Positions 39,808 to 47,512 of a DNA stretch of 64,000 nt are shown here, piece by piece (within the stretch, counting starts at the first letter, position 1; each line of letters starts with the position of its first letter). Position numbers and translations under genes: made by a program. Origin of the DNA: JBOZRQ01 sp050789255 (GTDB lineage: Bacteria; Bacillota; Sulfobacillia; Symbiobacteriales; Symbiobacteriaceae); assembly GCA_050789255.1 (NCBI GenBank), contig JBOZRQ010000034.1:1-64000 (forward strand). Reading direction: 5' to 3'. The notes under the pieces are model-generated. The model had not been told where the DNA came from, did no database searches, and saw only the letters and a list, made by a program, of their open reading frames with translations.

Positions 39808-41229
39808 ATGACGGAAGCGATCAAGCGGCTCCTGACCGAGGGCCCCAAGGCCGTCAACGTCGGCCTCAAGGGTTTCGCTGAAACGCTGGCCAAGAGCGGC
39901 GCCCCCACGATCCATGTGGACTGGCGTCCCCCGGCACGCGGCAACGCCCGCCTGGCCGAGATCCTGGAGAAGATGAGCCAGCCCGAGATCGCCGCCCGGA
40001 TCGAGGCGGCCAACAAGCAGGTCGTCCAGCGCATGATCGACGCGCAGCCCGTGCTGGTTGACGTGGTGCCGGCGCACACCAAGGCGCCCGTGCTCAACGG
40101 CAAGGTGCTGCTGCACGCCGGCCCGCCCATCGCTTGGCACGAGATGACCGGCCCCATGCAGGCCTCCTGCGTGGGCGCCGCGATCTTCGAGGGCTGGGCC
40201 GAGACCTACGGGGCGGCCCAGGCGATGCTGGAGGCCGGCGAGGTTGAGTTCGTTCCCTGCCACCACGTGGGCGCCGTCGGCCCCATGGGCGGCATCACCT
40301 CCGCCCACATGCCGTGGGTCGTCGTGCGCAACGCCGTCGCCGACAACGAGGCCTACTGCACCCTGAACGAGGGCATCGGCAAGGTGCTCCGCATGGGCGC
40401 CAACGGCCCCGAGGTAATCGACCGGCTCCGCTGGATGCGCGACGAGCTGGCCCCGGCGCTCTCCAAGGCCCTGGCGACCATGGAGGGCGGCCTGAACCTC
40501 CGCAACATCATGGCCCGGGCGATCGGCATGGGCGACGAGTTCCACCAGCGCAACATCGCCGCCTCGGCGCTCTTCCTGCGGGAGATGGGCCCGGCGCTCT
40601 CCGCCACCGGCGCCTCGGCGAAGGTCTTCAAGTTCCTCGGCGACACCGACCAGTTCTTCCTCAACCTCGCCATGGCGGCCGGCAAGGTCACCGTGGATTA
40701 CGCCCGCCAGATTCAGGATGGCACCATCCTGACCACCATGACCCGCAACGGCGTCCGCTTTGGCATCCGGGTCGCAGCCTGCGGCGACCAGTGGTTCACC
40801 GGCCCCGTCGGGACCCCGCAGGGCATGTACTTCAGCGGCTACTCCGCTGAGGATGCCAACCCGGACATTGGCGACTCGGCCGTGACCGAGACCGTGGGCT
40901 GGGGCGGCATGGCCATGGCGGCCTCGCCGGGCGTCATTCGCTTCGTGGGCGCCGGCGGGTTCGAGGACGCGGTGCGCATCACCCGGGAGATGGGTGAGAT
41001 CTCGATCTCCAACAACCCCAACCTGCAGATTCCCACCATGGACTTCATGGGCACCCCCATCGGCGTCGACATCCGCCGAGTGGTCGAGACCGGCGTGCTG
41101 CCGATCATCAACACCGGCATCGCCCACAAGGAGCCGGGCCGGGGCCAGATCGGCGCCGGCACCGTGAAGCCGCCGATCGAGGCGTTTGAGCAGGCCCTGA
41201 TCGCCGTGGCTCACCAGCTGGGGCTCTAG
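39808..41229 (+). CDS. ylbE: YlbE-type (DUF1116) oxamate carbamoyltransferase subunit
   Basis: 473 residues, starting 2 bp after fdrA stops. DUF1116 signature parts are DWRPPARGNARLAEIL, HAGPPIAWHEMTGPMQASCVGAAIFEGWA, PCHHVGAVGPMGGITSAHMPWVVV and ALNEG-like LNEGIGKVLRMGANGPEVIDRLRWM. No membrane segments. Its fixed place between fdrA and ylbF matches the E. coli allantoin locus, so it is assigned as a subunit of the same carbamoyltransferase. The substrate could be an N-carbamoyl compound other than oxalurate. Confidence 0.85.
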   Translation: MTEAIKRLLTEGPKAVNVGLKGFAETLAKSGAPTIHVDWRPPARGNARLAEILEKMSQPEIAARIEAANKQVVQRMIDAQPVLVDVVPAHTKAPVLNGKVLLHAGPPIAWHEMTGPMQASCVGAAIFEGWAETYGAAQAMLEAGEVEFVPCHHVGAVGPMGGITSAHMPWVVVRNAVADNEAYCTLNEGIGKVLRMGANGPEVIDRLRWMRDELAPALSKALATMEGGLNLRNIMARAIGMGDEFHQRNIAASALFLREMGPALSATGASAKVFKFLGDTDQFFLNLAMAAGKVTVDYARQIQDGTILTTMTRNGVRFGIRVAACGDQWFTGPVGTPQGMYFSGYSAEDANPDIGDSAVTETVGWGGMAMAASPGVIRFVGAGGFEDAVRITREMGEISISNNPNLQIPTMDFMGTPIGVDIRRVVETGVLPIINTGIAHKEPGRGQIGAGTVKPPIEAFEQALIAVAHQLGL

Positions 41230-41231
41230 CT

Positions 41232-42110
41232 ATGATCAAAGCCCAGCGGGTAGCGGCCCAGGTGAGCGCATGGTTGGGGAAGAGCCGTGAGGGGCGTGTC
41301 CACAGCGTGTTCGCCAGGGCGGTCAACCTGAGCTGGGGGGATGCGCTGATCTCCCTGGTCCAGCCGGAGCACGGCATGGTGCCCGGGGGAATCAGCGCGG
41401 CGTTCACTGAGCTTCCATGCCGGCAGGGCGATCTTATTCAGTGGGACCCTTCCTGCGGGCGCCTGGGCTGCATCGATCTGTCCGGCGCGGTCACTTGGGA
41501 GAACAGGGCGCCGCTTAAGCGGACGGTATCCCCTGCAGTGATCGCCCAGCGGGTGGCGGAGGCCGCTGCGGTGGTAAGGGCACAGGGCCGGGGCGACCTG
41601 GCCCGGGTGCTCGCCACAGACCCGCCCGCCTTCCCGGTGAGCGGGGACCGGCTGCGCTGGTCCACCTATGCCTGGGCGCCGATGCAGGCGCTCCTGCGGG
41701 CCGTCGCCCTCGGGCACGAGGCGGGGTTCGCCGAGCCGCTCCACGCCCTGATCGGGCTTGGCGAGGGACTCACCCCCTCGGGCGACGACTTTGTGCTGGG
41801 GCTGATGGCTGTGATGCATTACGGGCAGAGGCCGGGCGCCCGGCGTTTGGGTCTTGAGGCGAGCCGGTTCGCCGGCGGCACCACGCCTGTCAGCGCCAAC
41901 TACCTGCGCCTGGCGGCCCGGGGCGGGTTCAGCGAACGGCTCGAGAACCTGGCGTTGGCCCTGTTGTCCGAGGGCGGCTGCGAGGTGGCGGCTGCGGCCA
42001 GGGCTCTGGTTGAGACGGGACACAGCTCGGGCACTGACTCGCTGGTCGGGGCGCTGCTTGGAGCGAGGCTACTTTACACGAAACACGAACTTAGGAGGGC
42101 AGCCTTATGA
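41232..42110 (+). CDS. ylbF: YlbF-type (DUF2877) oxamate carbamoyltransferase subunit
   Basis: 292 residues, beginning 2 bp after ylbE. The DUF2877 hallmark LIGLGEGLTPSGDDFVLGLMAVMHY is at about 177-201, followed by TTPVSANYLRLAARGGFSERL and GHSSGTDSLVGALLGARLL. It overlaps the carbamate kinase gene by 4 nt. Third subunit of the carbamoyltransferase by context and family. Confidence 0.83.
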   Translation: MIKAQRVAAQVSAWLGKSREGRVHSVFARAVNLSWGDALISLVQPEHGMVPGGISAAFTELPCRQGDLIQWDPSCGRLGCIDLSGAVTWENRAPLKRTVSPAVIAQRVAEAAAVVRAQGRGDLARVLATDPPAFPVSGDRLRWSTYAWAPMQALLRAVALGHEAGFAEPLHALIGLGEGLTPSGDDFVLGLMAVMHYGQRPGARRLGLEASRFAGGTTPVSANYLRLAARGGFSERLENLALALLSEGGCEVAAAARALVETGHSSGTDSLVGALLGARLLYTKHELRRAAL

Positions 42111-43072
42111 GCACCGTAGTTATTGCCCTCGGCGGCAACGCAATTCTGCAGGCCGGCCAGCGGGGGACCCATCTAGAGCAGCGTGAGAACATCCGGATGG
42201 CGGCCGAGTCGATCGCCGAACTGGTCAAGGCCGGCCATCGCGTCGTGGTGACCCACGGCAACGGTCCCCAGGTCGGCAACGTGTTGATCCAGCAGGAGGA
42301 GGCCGTCGGCGTGGTCCCGGCGATGCCGCTCGATATCTGCGGCGCCCAGACCCAGGGCATGCTGGGCTACCTGTTCCAGCAGGAGCTGAGCAACGCTCTG
42401 CTGCGCCGGGGCATTACCGCTCCCGTGCTCACGGTCGTGACCCAGACCGAGGTGCTGGCGGACGACCCGGCCTTTGCCGAGCCCTCCAAGCCGGTGGGGC
42501 CCTACTTCACCCCGGCCCGTGCGGAGAAGAGCATGGCCGAGAAGGGCTGGCGCATGAAGGAGGACGCCGCCCGCGGCGGCTGGCGCCGTGTGGTCGCCTC
42601 GCCGACCCCGGTGCGGATCGTCGAGCGGGATTCGATCCTCGGGCTCGTGCAGGGCGGCGCCCTGGTCATCGCCGCCGGCGGCGGCGGCGCCCCGGTGGTC
42701 CGTCAGCCCGACGGCACCCTCCAGGGCGTCGAGGCCGTGATTGACAAGGACCTGGCCGGCTACTGCCTGGCGGGCGACGTCCAGGCCAACGTCTTCATGA
42801 TCCTGACCGATGTAAAGCACGTGGCCATCAACTTCGGTCTGCCTGAGCAGGAGAACCTGGGGGTGGTCACTTCCGAGCAGCTCCGTGGCCACCAGGCCCA
42901 CGGCCACTTCCGGGCCGGCAGCATGGGCCCCAAGGTGGAGGCCTGCTTGCGCTTCGTGGAGGCGACCGGCGGGCGCGCGGTGATCGCCGCCCTGAGCGAG
43001 GCCCTGGCCGCCGCCGAAGGCAAGGCCGGCACGCAGATCATCCCGGTCTCAGCAGCGGTTCCAGCCGTATAA
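42107..43072 (+). CDS. arcC: Carbamate kinase
   Basis: 321 residues from ATG 42107 with AGGAGGG upstream. The enzyme transfers phosphate from carbamoyl phosphate to ADP, giving ATP, ammonia and CO2. Motifs: VIALGGNAILQAGQRGT, VVTHGNGPQVGNVLIQQE, ERDSILGLVQGGALVIAAGGGGAPVV and AVIDKDLAGYCLAGDVQANVFMILTDV, all typical of ArcC/YbcF. No arginine deiminase or ornithine carbamoyltransferase gene is near, so the carbamoyl phosphate must come from the FdrA-YlbE-YlbF reaction. It ends the operon, and a strong terminator follows. Confidence 0.93.
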   Translation: MSTVVIALGGNAILQAGQRGTHLEQRENIRMAAESIAELVKAGHRVVVTHGNGPQVGNVLIQQEEAVGVVPAMPLDICGAQTQGMLGYLFQQELSNALLRRGITAPVLTVVTQTEVLADDPAFAEPSKPVGPYFTPARAEKSMAEKGWRMKEDAARGGWRRVVASPTPVRIVERDSILGLVQGGALVIAAGGGGAPVVRQPDGTLQGVEAVIDKDLAGYCLAGDVQANVFMILTDVKHVAINFGLPEQENLGVVTSEQLRGHQAHGHFRAGSMGPKVEACLRFVEATGGRAVIAALSEALAAAEGKAGTQIIPVSAAVPAV

Positions 43073-43075
43073 GAA

Positions 43076-43112
43076 GAGGGGGCCGGAGCTCAAGCTCCGG
43101 CTCCCCTTTTTA
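43076..43112 (+). terminator. Terminator of the fdrA-arcC operon
   Basis: GGGGCCGGAGCT and AGCTCCGGCTCCCC form a strong stem around CA, followed by TTTTTATTG, immediately after the carbamate kinase stop. Confidence 0.92.
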
Positions 43113-43150
43113 TTGTTCTCCTCTCATTAACTGGGAAATGCCTCACAAGA

Positions 43151-43179
43151 TTGACAGAGGCTGGATTGCTCGATAGACT
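43151..43179 (+). promoter_or_regulatory. Sigma-A promoter upstream of the Gre-like gene
   Basis: TTGACA (43151-43156), 17-bp spacer, TAGACT (43174-43179). Predicted transcription start near 43186, about 100 bp before the Gre-like gene. Confidence 0.75.
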
Positions 43180-43190
43180 AAGGGTAAGCA

Positions 43191-43237
43191 AGCCGACCAC
43201 CACCGTTTCTCGAAACGGGGTGGCTTTCTGCTTTTTC
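43191..43237 (+). terminator. Leader terminator or short RNA between promoter and Gre-like gene
   Basis: The core stem CCGTTT-CTCG-AAACGG is extended by ACC/GGT and AGCC/GGCT with small bulges and followed by TTTCTGCTTTTTC. It starts only a few bases after the predicted transcription start, so the promoter would give a transcript of about 50 nt unless polymerase reads on into the Gre-like gene. Confidence 0.7.
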
Positions 43238-43284
43238 TAGGGAGATACCATTTAATTGAAACACCAAGAAAGGAAGTGGCGTCC

Positions 43285-43746
43285 ATGATGTTCGGTCATC
43301 CGCCCCCAGCTCCCGGTTCTCTGCGCACCAGACTGATTCAGCGCCTCGCTTACCTGGATCGGCTCCTGGAGGTCGGCCTCGACGAGTTCTTATCCAAGAA
43401 GGACCCGGCAGCCTGGCTGGCCGCCCGGGCTCGGATTCAGGAGTACATCGCCTTTGTGGAGGGCCTCGTCCGAGGAACTCCCAGCGGCACCCCTACATAT
43501 ACGGACCAGGTTCTCATGGATGTCCCGGTCTGTGTCATCGAGCAGGAGACCGGCACGTCGGAGTGGTTCGTCGTGGTTGGGCCCGATCAGGTGAACCCGG
43601 GCGAGGGATTGATCTCGCTGCTCTCTCCCCTCGGCTCGGCCCTGCTCCTGAGGCGCGTGGGTGACACCTTCGAGCTCAACGCCCCAGGCGGTTGCTACCA
43701 CTACCGCGTCGGGACGATTGGCAGCGAGCCGCCGAAGGCATCCTAA
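43285..43746 (+). CDS. GreA/GreB-family C-terminal-domain protein
   Basis: 153 residues from ATG 43285 (ATG 43288 and GTG 43276 also in frame), with AAGAAAGGAAG upstream. The N-terminal half is a predicted long helical pair (LRTRLIQRLAYLDRLLEVGLDEF... AAWLAARARIQEYIAFVEGLV). The C-terminal half matches the FKBP-like GreA/B domain: VCVIEQETGTSEWFVVVGPDQVNPGEGLISLLSPLGSALLLRRVGDTFELNAPGGCYHYRV. The coiled-coil tip lacks the acidic DD/DE pair of true transcript-cleavage factors as far as I can see, so it may be a Gre-like protein that binds RNA polymerase without cleavage stimulation. Expression passes through a leader terminator. Confidence 0.75.
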   Translation: MMFGHPPPAPGSLRTRLIQRLAYLDRLLEVGLDEFLSKKDPAAWLAARARIQEYIAFVEGLVRGTPSGTPTYTDQVLMDVPVCVIEQETGTSEWFVVVGPDQVNPGEGLISLLSPLGSALLLRRVGDTFELNAPGGCYHYRVGTIGSEPPKAS

Positions 43747-43754
43747 AATAACGA

Positions 43755-44137
43755 CCCGGCAGGGCTGCCGGCGCTTCCGGGGCTGTCCACCCAGGCTTAC
43801 CTGGATCTGCTCGCAACAGCCGCAAACCACCTGGGCCGGTGATCCACTGGTCAGCATCTTTGCGGCGCCCGCCGGACCGCGACGCACTGCCTGGAGTCGC
43901 CGTACCAGAAGGAGTATGCCCGGCGGGCCTACGGAGACTCCATGGTGGCCCGTCGTGGTCCACGGCAAGGTGGTATGGGAGCGGGAGGGCGGGGCCCGGT
44001 GCGTCAGCGAGGGTGAGGTAGCCGAACGGCTGAGAAGCCATATGGAGGCTCACGTCCTACCTGCCCGGTCTACCCTGGCGGAGCGGGTCCGGGACTACTA
44101 CGCCTCATGGCCTGTTCAGAGCACCCGGTGCCGGTAG
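43755..44137 (+). pseudogene. Decayed gene in three frames
   Basis: Coding-like stretches follow one another in different plus frames. The first begins DPAGLPALPGLSTQAYLDLL and ends in TGA near 43842. The second, around 43890-43945, includes LESPYQKEYARRAYGDSMV. The third, from about 43935 to the TAG at 44137, includes VVVHGKVVWEREGGARCVSE and EVAERLRSHMEAHVLP. No single frame joins them and no ribosome site fits. I take it as a frameshifted gene of unknown identity; sequencing error is an alternative. Confidence 0.45.
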
Positions 44138-44149
44138 GGTCCACACGCG

Positions 44150-44182
44150 AAAAATTGGCGCCGAGGACGATGTCCTCGGCGC
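44150..44182 (-). terminator. Terminator of the flavoprotein gene
   Basis: GCGCCGAGGAC (44158-44168) pairs perfectly with GTCCTCGGCGC (44172-44182); on the minus strand AATTTTTCG follows. Lies 16 bases beyond the stop at 44198. Confidence 0.9.
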
Positions 44183-44197
44183 TATCGTCATCCCGAC

Positions 44198-44773
44198 CTA
44201 GCCGGGCTGCTTCATCACATCGTGCTGGACGTGCCGCTTGCCCTGCACGTCGCTGATCAGGCCCACGGCGACCTGGGCGCCGTGCCCGGCCGTGATGATC
44301 GTGTGAGCGCTGGCCCCGGCGATGATCCCGGCGGCCCACACCCCCGGCTCGTTGGTCCGACCGTCGATATCCACCTTGAGCACCCGGGCGTACCGGGGCT
44401 CCCGGCCCTCGGTGAACTCCAGGTTCATCGTCTCGGCCAGGCCCATCGCCGCGCCGGTCGCCAGCAGGACCTGTTTGGCCCGGAAGCTCTGCCCATCCTC
44501 GGTGGTCAGAGTGAAGCCATCATCCTCCCGGGCGACTCCGGTCACCTGCGCGGTCACCCACTCGGCGCCGAGCCGCTTGGCCTGCCGCTGGCCGGCCTCC
44601 ACCAGGTCGGGCCCGCCGATGCCGCTGTCGAACCCGTAGTGATTCTCCATCCAGGCCCGTCGGGTCTGCCCCTTGTCGTTGTCCAGCACCAGCGTCTTCA
44701 GCCCGGCCTTGGCCAGGAAGATGGCGGCGCTGCCGCCTGCGGGCCCGCCACCCACGACTGCCACTTCGTACAT
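44198..44773 (-). CDS. Short thioredoxin-reductase-like FAD protein lacking the NADPH domain
   Basis: 191 residues, compared with about 310 for thioredoxin reductase. The FAD site is present: VAVVGGGPAGGSAAIFLAKAGLKTLVLD at the start, then QVLLATG, and GVWAAGIIAGASAHTIITAGHGAQVAV near the end. The central NADPH-binding Rossmann domain and the CxxC redox pair are absent; the two FAD half-domains are joined directly. Related short forms occur in Firmicutes and are annotated only as FAD-dependent oxidoreductases. It probably needs a partner for electrons or uses FAD differently. It is transcribed alone, divergently from the gene at 44919. Confidence 0.8.
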   Translation of the reverse strand: MYEVAVVGGGPAGGSAAIFLAKAGLKTLVLDNDKGQTRRAWMENHYGFDSGIGGPDLVEAGQRQAKRLGAEWVTAQVTGVAREDDGFTLTTEDGQSFRAKQVLLATGAAMGLAETMNLEFTEGREPRYARVLKVDIDGRTNEPGVWAAGIIAGASAHTIITAGHGAQVAVGLISDVQGKRHVQHDVMKQPG

Positions 44774-44918
44774 ACCTAACCCCTCCGCTCAAGGAAATAG
44801 CCGTCGCAATTTAGACTGCCAGATGGGGCGATTGGCTACTCCACATGACCCATACCTTGGGCAGGCTAGAAACAGTCCCAAGTGTAGCAGCCAAACCAGG
44901 GAAAGGCGGGGGACTGTC

Positions 44919-45119
44919 ATGACAGTGATGCGGGTCAAGTTGATCCACGGGCCGATCGGCGAGCTTGAGGCGGGTATCAACGACTGGCTGGAGTCCAATC
45001 CGGAGGCCGAGGTGCGGGACATTAAGATCACCTCGGGCGCCGGCTCCACGGCCACCGCACTGATCACCTTCTTCCAGCCCAAGCAGCCCAAACGGCTCGG
45101 CTTCGGCCATCAGGAGTAG
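44919..45119 (+). CDS. Small protein of unknown function
   Basis: 66 residues from ATG 44919, with GAAAGGCGGGGG upstream. Sequence MTVMRVKLIHGPIGELEAGINDWLESNPEAEVRDIKI and ALITFFQPKQPKRLGF suggests a small alpha/beta domain, alternating strand-helix-strand-strand. It lies 14 bp before the CvfC-like gene and is probably in the same operon. No family is recognised. Confidence 0.65.
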   Translation: MTVMRVKLIHGPIGELEAGINDWLESNPEAEVRDIKITSGAGSTATALITFFQPKQPKRLGFGHQE

Positions 45120-45133
45120 GGAGGCCGCCTGCG

Positions 45134-46249
45134 TTGCAGATCGTATCGATTGAGCCCACGCCCAACCCAAACAGCATGAAGATTACGCTCGATGAGGCTC
45201 TGCCTGAAGGCAAGAGCCTCCGTTTCGCGCAGACCGAGGCCGCCATGGCGCCGCATCACCTGCGGCTGCTGCTGGGGGTGGAGGGGGTCCGGAGCGTCTA
45301 CCAGGTTGAGGACTTCATCGCCCTGGAGCGGCAGCCCCAGGCCGACTGGAAGCGAATCCTGGCCGAGGTGCGGGCCGCCTTCCGGGCCGCCGGCACGGCG
45401 GTGGCCGAGGAGCCCCCGGGGCGGGTGGGCGTCTATGTGCAGGTCTTCCGGGGTATCCCCATGCAGGTCAAGCTGCGGACGCTCACCGAGGAGGTGCGGG
45501 TGGCCCTGCCCGACCGGTTTGGCATGGCCGCGAAGCAGGCGGCCGCCACCTCGCCCGATTTCCTGGCCGAGCGCAGGTGGGAGGAGCGGGGCGCCCGGTA
45601 CGGCGACATGGCCGAGGTCGGGCGTGAGGTGGCCGAGGAGATCGCCGCCGCCTACGATGAGGAGCGGCTCCAGCGCCTTCTCCAGCAGGCGCTGGAGCAG
45701 GGGCCGGGCGCCGTCCCCGAAGCCGCCGAACCCTTGTCCCCTGCCGAGGTGGCCGAGCGGCTGGATGACCCCGACTGGCGCCACCGCTACGCCGCACTGG
45801 AGCGGCTCGAGCCGGCGCCCGAGGCGCTTAAGGTAATCGTGCGGGCGCTGCATGACGCCAACCCCTCGGTGCGGCGGCTCGCCGCCGTCTACCTGGGCGA
45901 GATCGGCGAGCCCGAGGTGCTGCCCCACCTGTTCGGCGCCCTCAAGGACCCCTCGGCGGCGGTTCGCCGGGCGGCGGGCGACTGCCTGTCCGACATCGGG
46001 GACCCGGCCGCCACGGGACCCATGGCCGAGGCGCTCACCGACCCCAGCAAGCTGGTGCGCTGGCGGGCTGCCCGGTTTCTCTACGAGGCGGGCGATGCCT
46101 CCGCCCTGCCGGCGCTGCAGGCAGCCGAGAACGACCCGGAGTTTGAGGTCCAGCTTCAGGTGCGCATGGCGATCGAGCGGATCACCGAGGGCCGCGCCGG
46201 CGTGGAGCCCGCCTGGAAGCAGATGACCAAGCAGATCTTCGGAGAGTGA
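45134..46249 (+). CDS. Conserved virulence factor C-like protein (CvfC/YpgR): Nfu-N domain plus HEAT repeats
   Basis: 371 residues from TTG 45134, with AGGGAGG nine bases upstream. Residues 1-75 (VSIEPTPNPNSMKITLDEAL...VEGVRSVYQVEDFIALER) are the Nfu/NifU N-terminal domain. From about 195 on come HEAT/PBS-lyase-like repeats: DDPDWRHRYAALERLEPAPEALKVIVRALHDANPSVRRLAAVYLGEIGEPEVLPHLFGALKDPSAAVRRAAGDCLSDIGD. This architecture is that of S. aureus CvfC and B. subtilis YpgR, whose molecular function is not established. The Nfu-like part lacks the CxxC of true Fe-S scaffolds. Followed 6 bp later by an MBL-fold hydrolase gene. Confidence 0.82.
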   Translation: MQIVSIEPTPNPNSMKITLDEALPEGKSLRFAQTEAAMAPHHLRLLLGVEGVRSVYQVEDFIALERQPQADWKRILAEVRAAFRAAGTAVAEEPPGRVGVYVQVFRGIPMQVKLRTLTEEVRVALPDRFGMAAKQAAATSPDFLAERRWEERGARYGDMAEVGREVAEEIAAAYDEERLQRLLQQALEQGPGAVPEAAEPLSPAEVAERLDDPDWRHRYAALERLEPAPEALKVIVRALHDANPSVRRLAAVYLGEIGEPEVLPHLFGALKDPSAAVRRAAGDCLSDIGDPAATGPMAEALTDPSKLVRWRAARFLYEAGDASALPALQAAENDPEFEVQLQVRMAIERITEGRAGVEPAWKQMTKQIFGE

Positions 46250-46255
46250 CGCACC

Positions 46256-46951
46256 ATGAGGCTTGTCCGCCTGGGCTTAGGGATCGTCAACGCCTACCTG
46301 GTGCAGGCCCACGGCGGCGACGTTCTGGTGGACGCCGGGCTCCCCGGACTGGGCTGGCGGCTGCTCCAGCTGCTTGAGAAGCACGGAAGCTCGGTTGAGA
46401 CGCTGAAGCTGATCATCATCACCCATGCCCACTTCGACCATGTAGGCGCCCTGAACGCCATCCGGGAGCGCACCGGGGCGCCGGTCCTGGTCCATCAGCT
46501 GGACGCGCCCGTCTTGCGCAGCGGCGAGATCTCCCTGCCCGCCGGCCAGACCATGCTGGCGCGGGGCCTGATGGCCATGGGCGCCGCCACGACGGGCCGG
46601 TTTCGCCTGCGCGGGTGCGAGCCGGACATCCTCGTGGAGGATGAGTTTGACCTGGGCGCCTTCGGAGTAGCTGGGCGCCTGATCCACACGCCCGGGCATA
46701 CGCTGGGCTCGATCAGCCTGCTGCTTGACTCGGGCGACGCGGTGGTCGGGGACCTCTGCCAGTTTGGATTCGGCTTTGGCCTCGGCATGGGCCCGATCAT
46801 TCCGCCCCTGGCCGACGTGCCCCGGGCGCTGGCGCCCAGCTACCGCCGGGTGCTGGCCGCCGGGCCGCTCCGCATCCACCCGGGCCATGGCGTGCCCTTC
46901 GAGACCAAGCATCTGGAAGCTACACTGGATAGGATCGAGGGGCGCCCGTGA
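46256..46951 (+). CDS. MBL-fold metallo-hydrolase
   Basis: 231 residues. The dinuclear zinc motif is ITHAHFDHVGALNAI near residues 60-70 (HxHxDH), with later ligands in HTPGHTLGSISLLL, AVVGDLC and IHPGHG. The family includes glyoxalase II and many hydrolases; no feature fixes the substrate. It begins 6 bp after the CvfC-like gene, and its stop codon lies inside the terminator hairpin. Confidence 0.85.
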   Translation: MRLVRLGLGIVNAYLVQAHGGDVLVDAGLPGLGWRLLQLLEKHGSSVETLKLIIITHAHFDHVGALNAIRERTGAPVLVHQLDAPVLRSGEISLPAGQTMLARGLMAMGAATTGRFRLRGCEPDILVEDEFDLGAFGVAGRLIHTPGHTLGSISLLLDSGDAVVGDLCQFGFGFGLGMGPIIPPLADVPRALAPSYRRVLAAGPLRIHPGHGVPFETKHLEATLDRIEGRP

Positions 46952-46965
46952 GGCGCCCCTTATCT
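46938..46965 (+). terminator. Terminator overlapping the end of the MBL gene
   Basis: AGGGGCGCC (46938-46946) pairs with GGCGCCCCT (46952-46960) and is followed by TATCTATTT. The TGA stop of the MBL gene (46949-46951) lies in the loop. Confidence 0.75.
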
Positions 46966-47485
46966 ATTTGGGATAGAGGACCTCGCCCAGCGCCTCTACC
47001 TGGGGGATGGTCAGGGTGCGGGTGCCCACCTGCTTGAGATCGCCCCAGGAGACCTGAATAAGCTTCTCCAGCTCCAGATTATCTTTGTAGTGGCCCACGA
47101 CGAAGAAGTCGAAGGCCTTATCCTTCTCCGCTTTTTTGTGATTGGTCTTCAGGGCCGGCACCTCCACCCGATGGGTGGTGGTCGCCTTCAGGTTGTAGCG
47201 CTCCCCGGTGCGCACGGTGGCGTCGTAGCCCCAGGTCCCCGGCGCCGTCAGGCTGAGGGTGGGCAGGTCCCGCTGGCTGGCGAAAAACTCCTGGATCAGC
47301 CGCTCGTTGTAATCGCCGAAGTAGTGGTGGGTCCGGAAGATATCCCGCTCCTTGAGCGCCCCCGCCACGATCTGAAAGAGTTTGAGCGCCTCGTGGGGCG
47401 GGCAGGTCTTCAGGTAGGCCGCCAGCTCACGGGGCAAGGACCACGGCGACCCGGCAAAGGGGTCCAGCACGCTTTGCTTTGGCAT
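46964..47485 (-). CDS. Protein of unknown function
   Basis: 173 residues from ATG 47485 with AGGAGGAGGAG upstream, a very strong ribosome site. Soluble, mixed charge; the middle (DATVRTGERYNLKATTTHRVEVPALKTNHKKAEKDKAFDFFVVGHY) resembles the strand-rich core of restriction-endonuclease-like folds (D...xxK spacing), but I cannot confirm an active site. It is downstream of the beta-CASP gene on the same strand (27 bp). Function unknown. Confidence 0.6.
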   Translation of the reverse strand: MPKQSVLDPFAGSPWSLPRELAAYLKTCPPHEALKLFQIVAGALKERDIFRTHHYFGDYNERLIQEFFASQRDLPTLSLTAPGTWGYDATVRTGERYNLKATTTHRVEVPALKTNHKKAEKDKAFDFFVVGHYKDNLELEKLIQVSWGDLKQVGTRTLTIPQVEALGEVLYPK

Positions 47486-47512
47486 GACTCCTCCTCCTGC
47501 CCGGTGGGCGCG

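Noticed and set aside
38264..41214. Two ~500-codon minus-strand frames opposite fdrA and ylbE
   Set aside because: Antisense shadows with repetitive Gly/Ala/Val-rich composition and no start signals.
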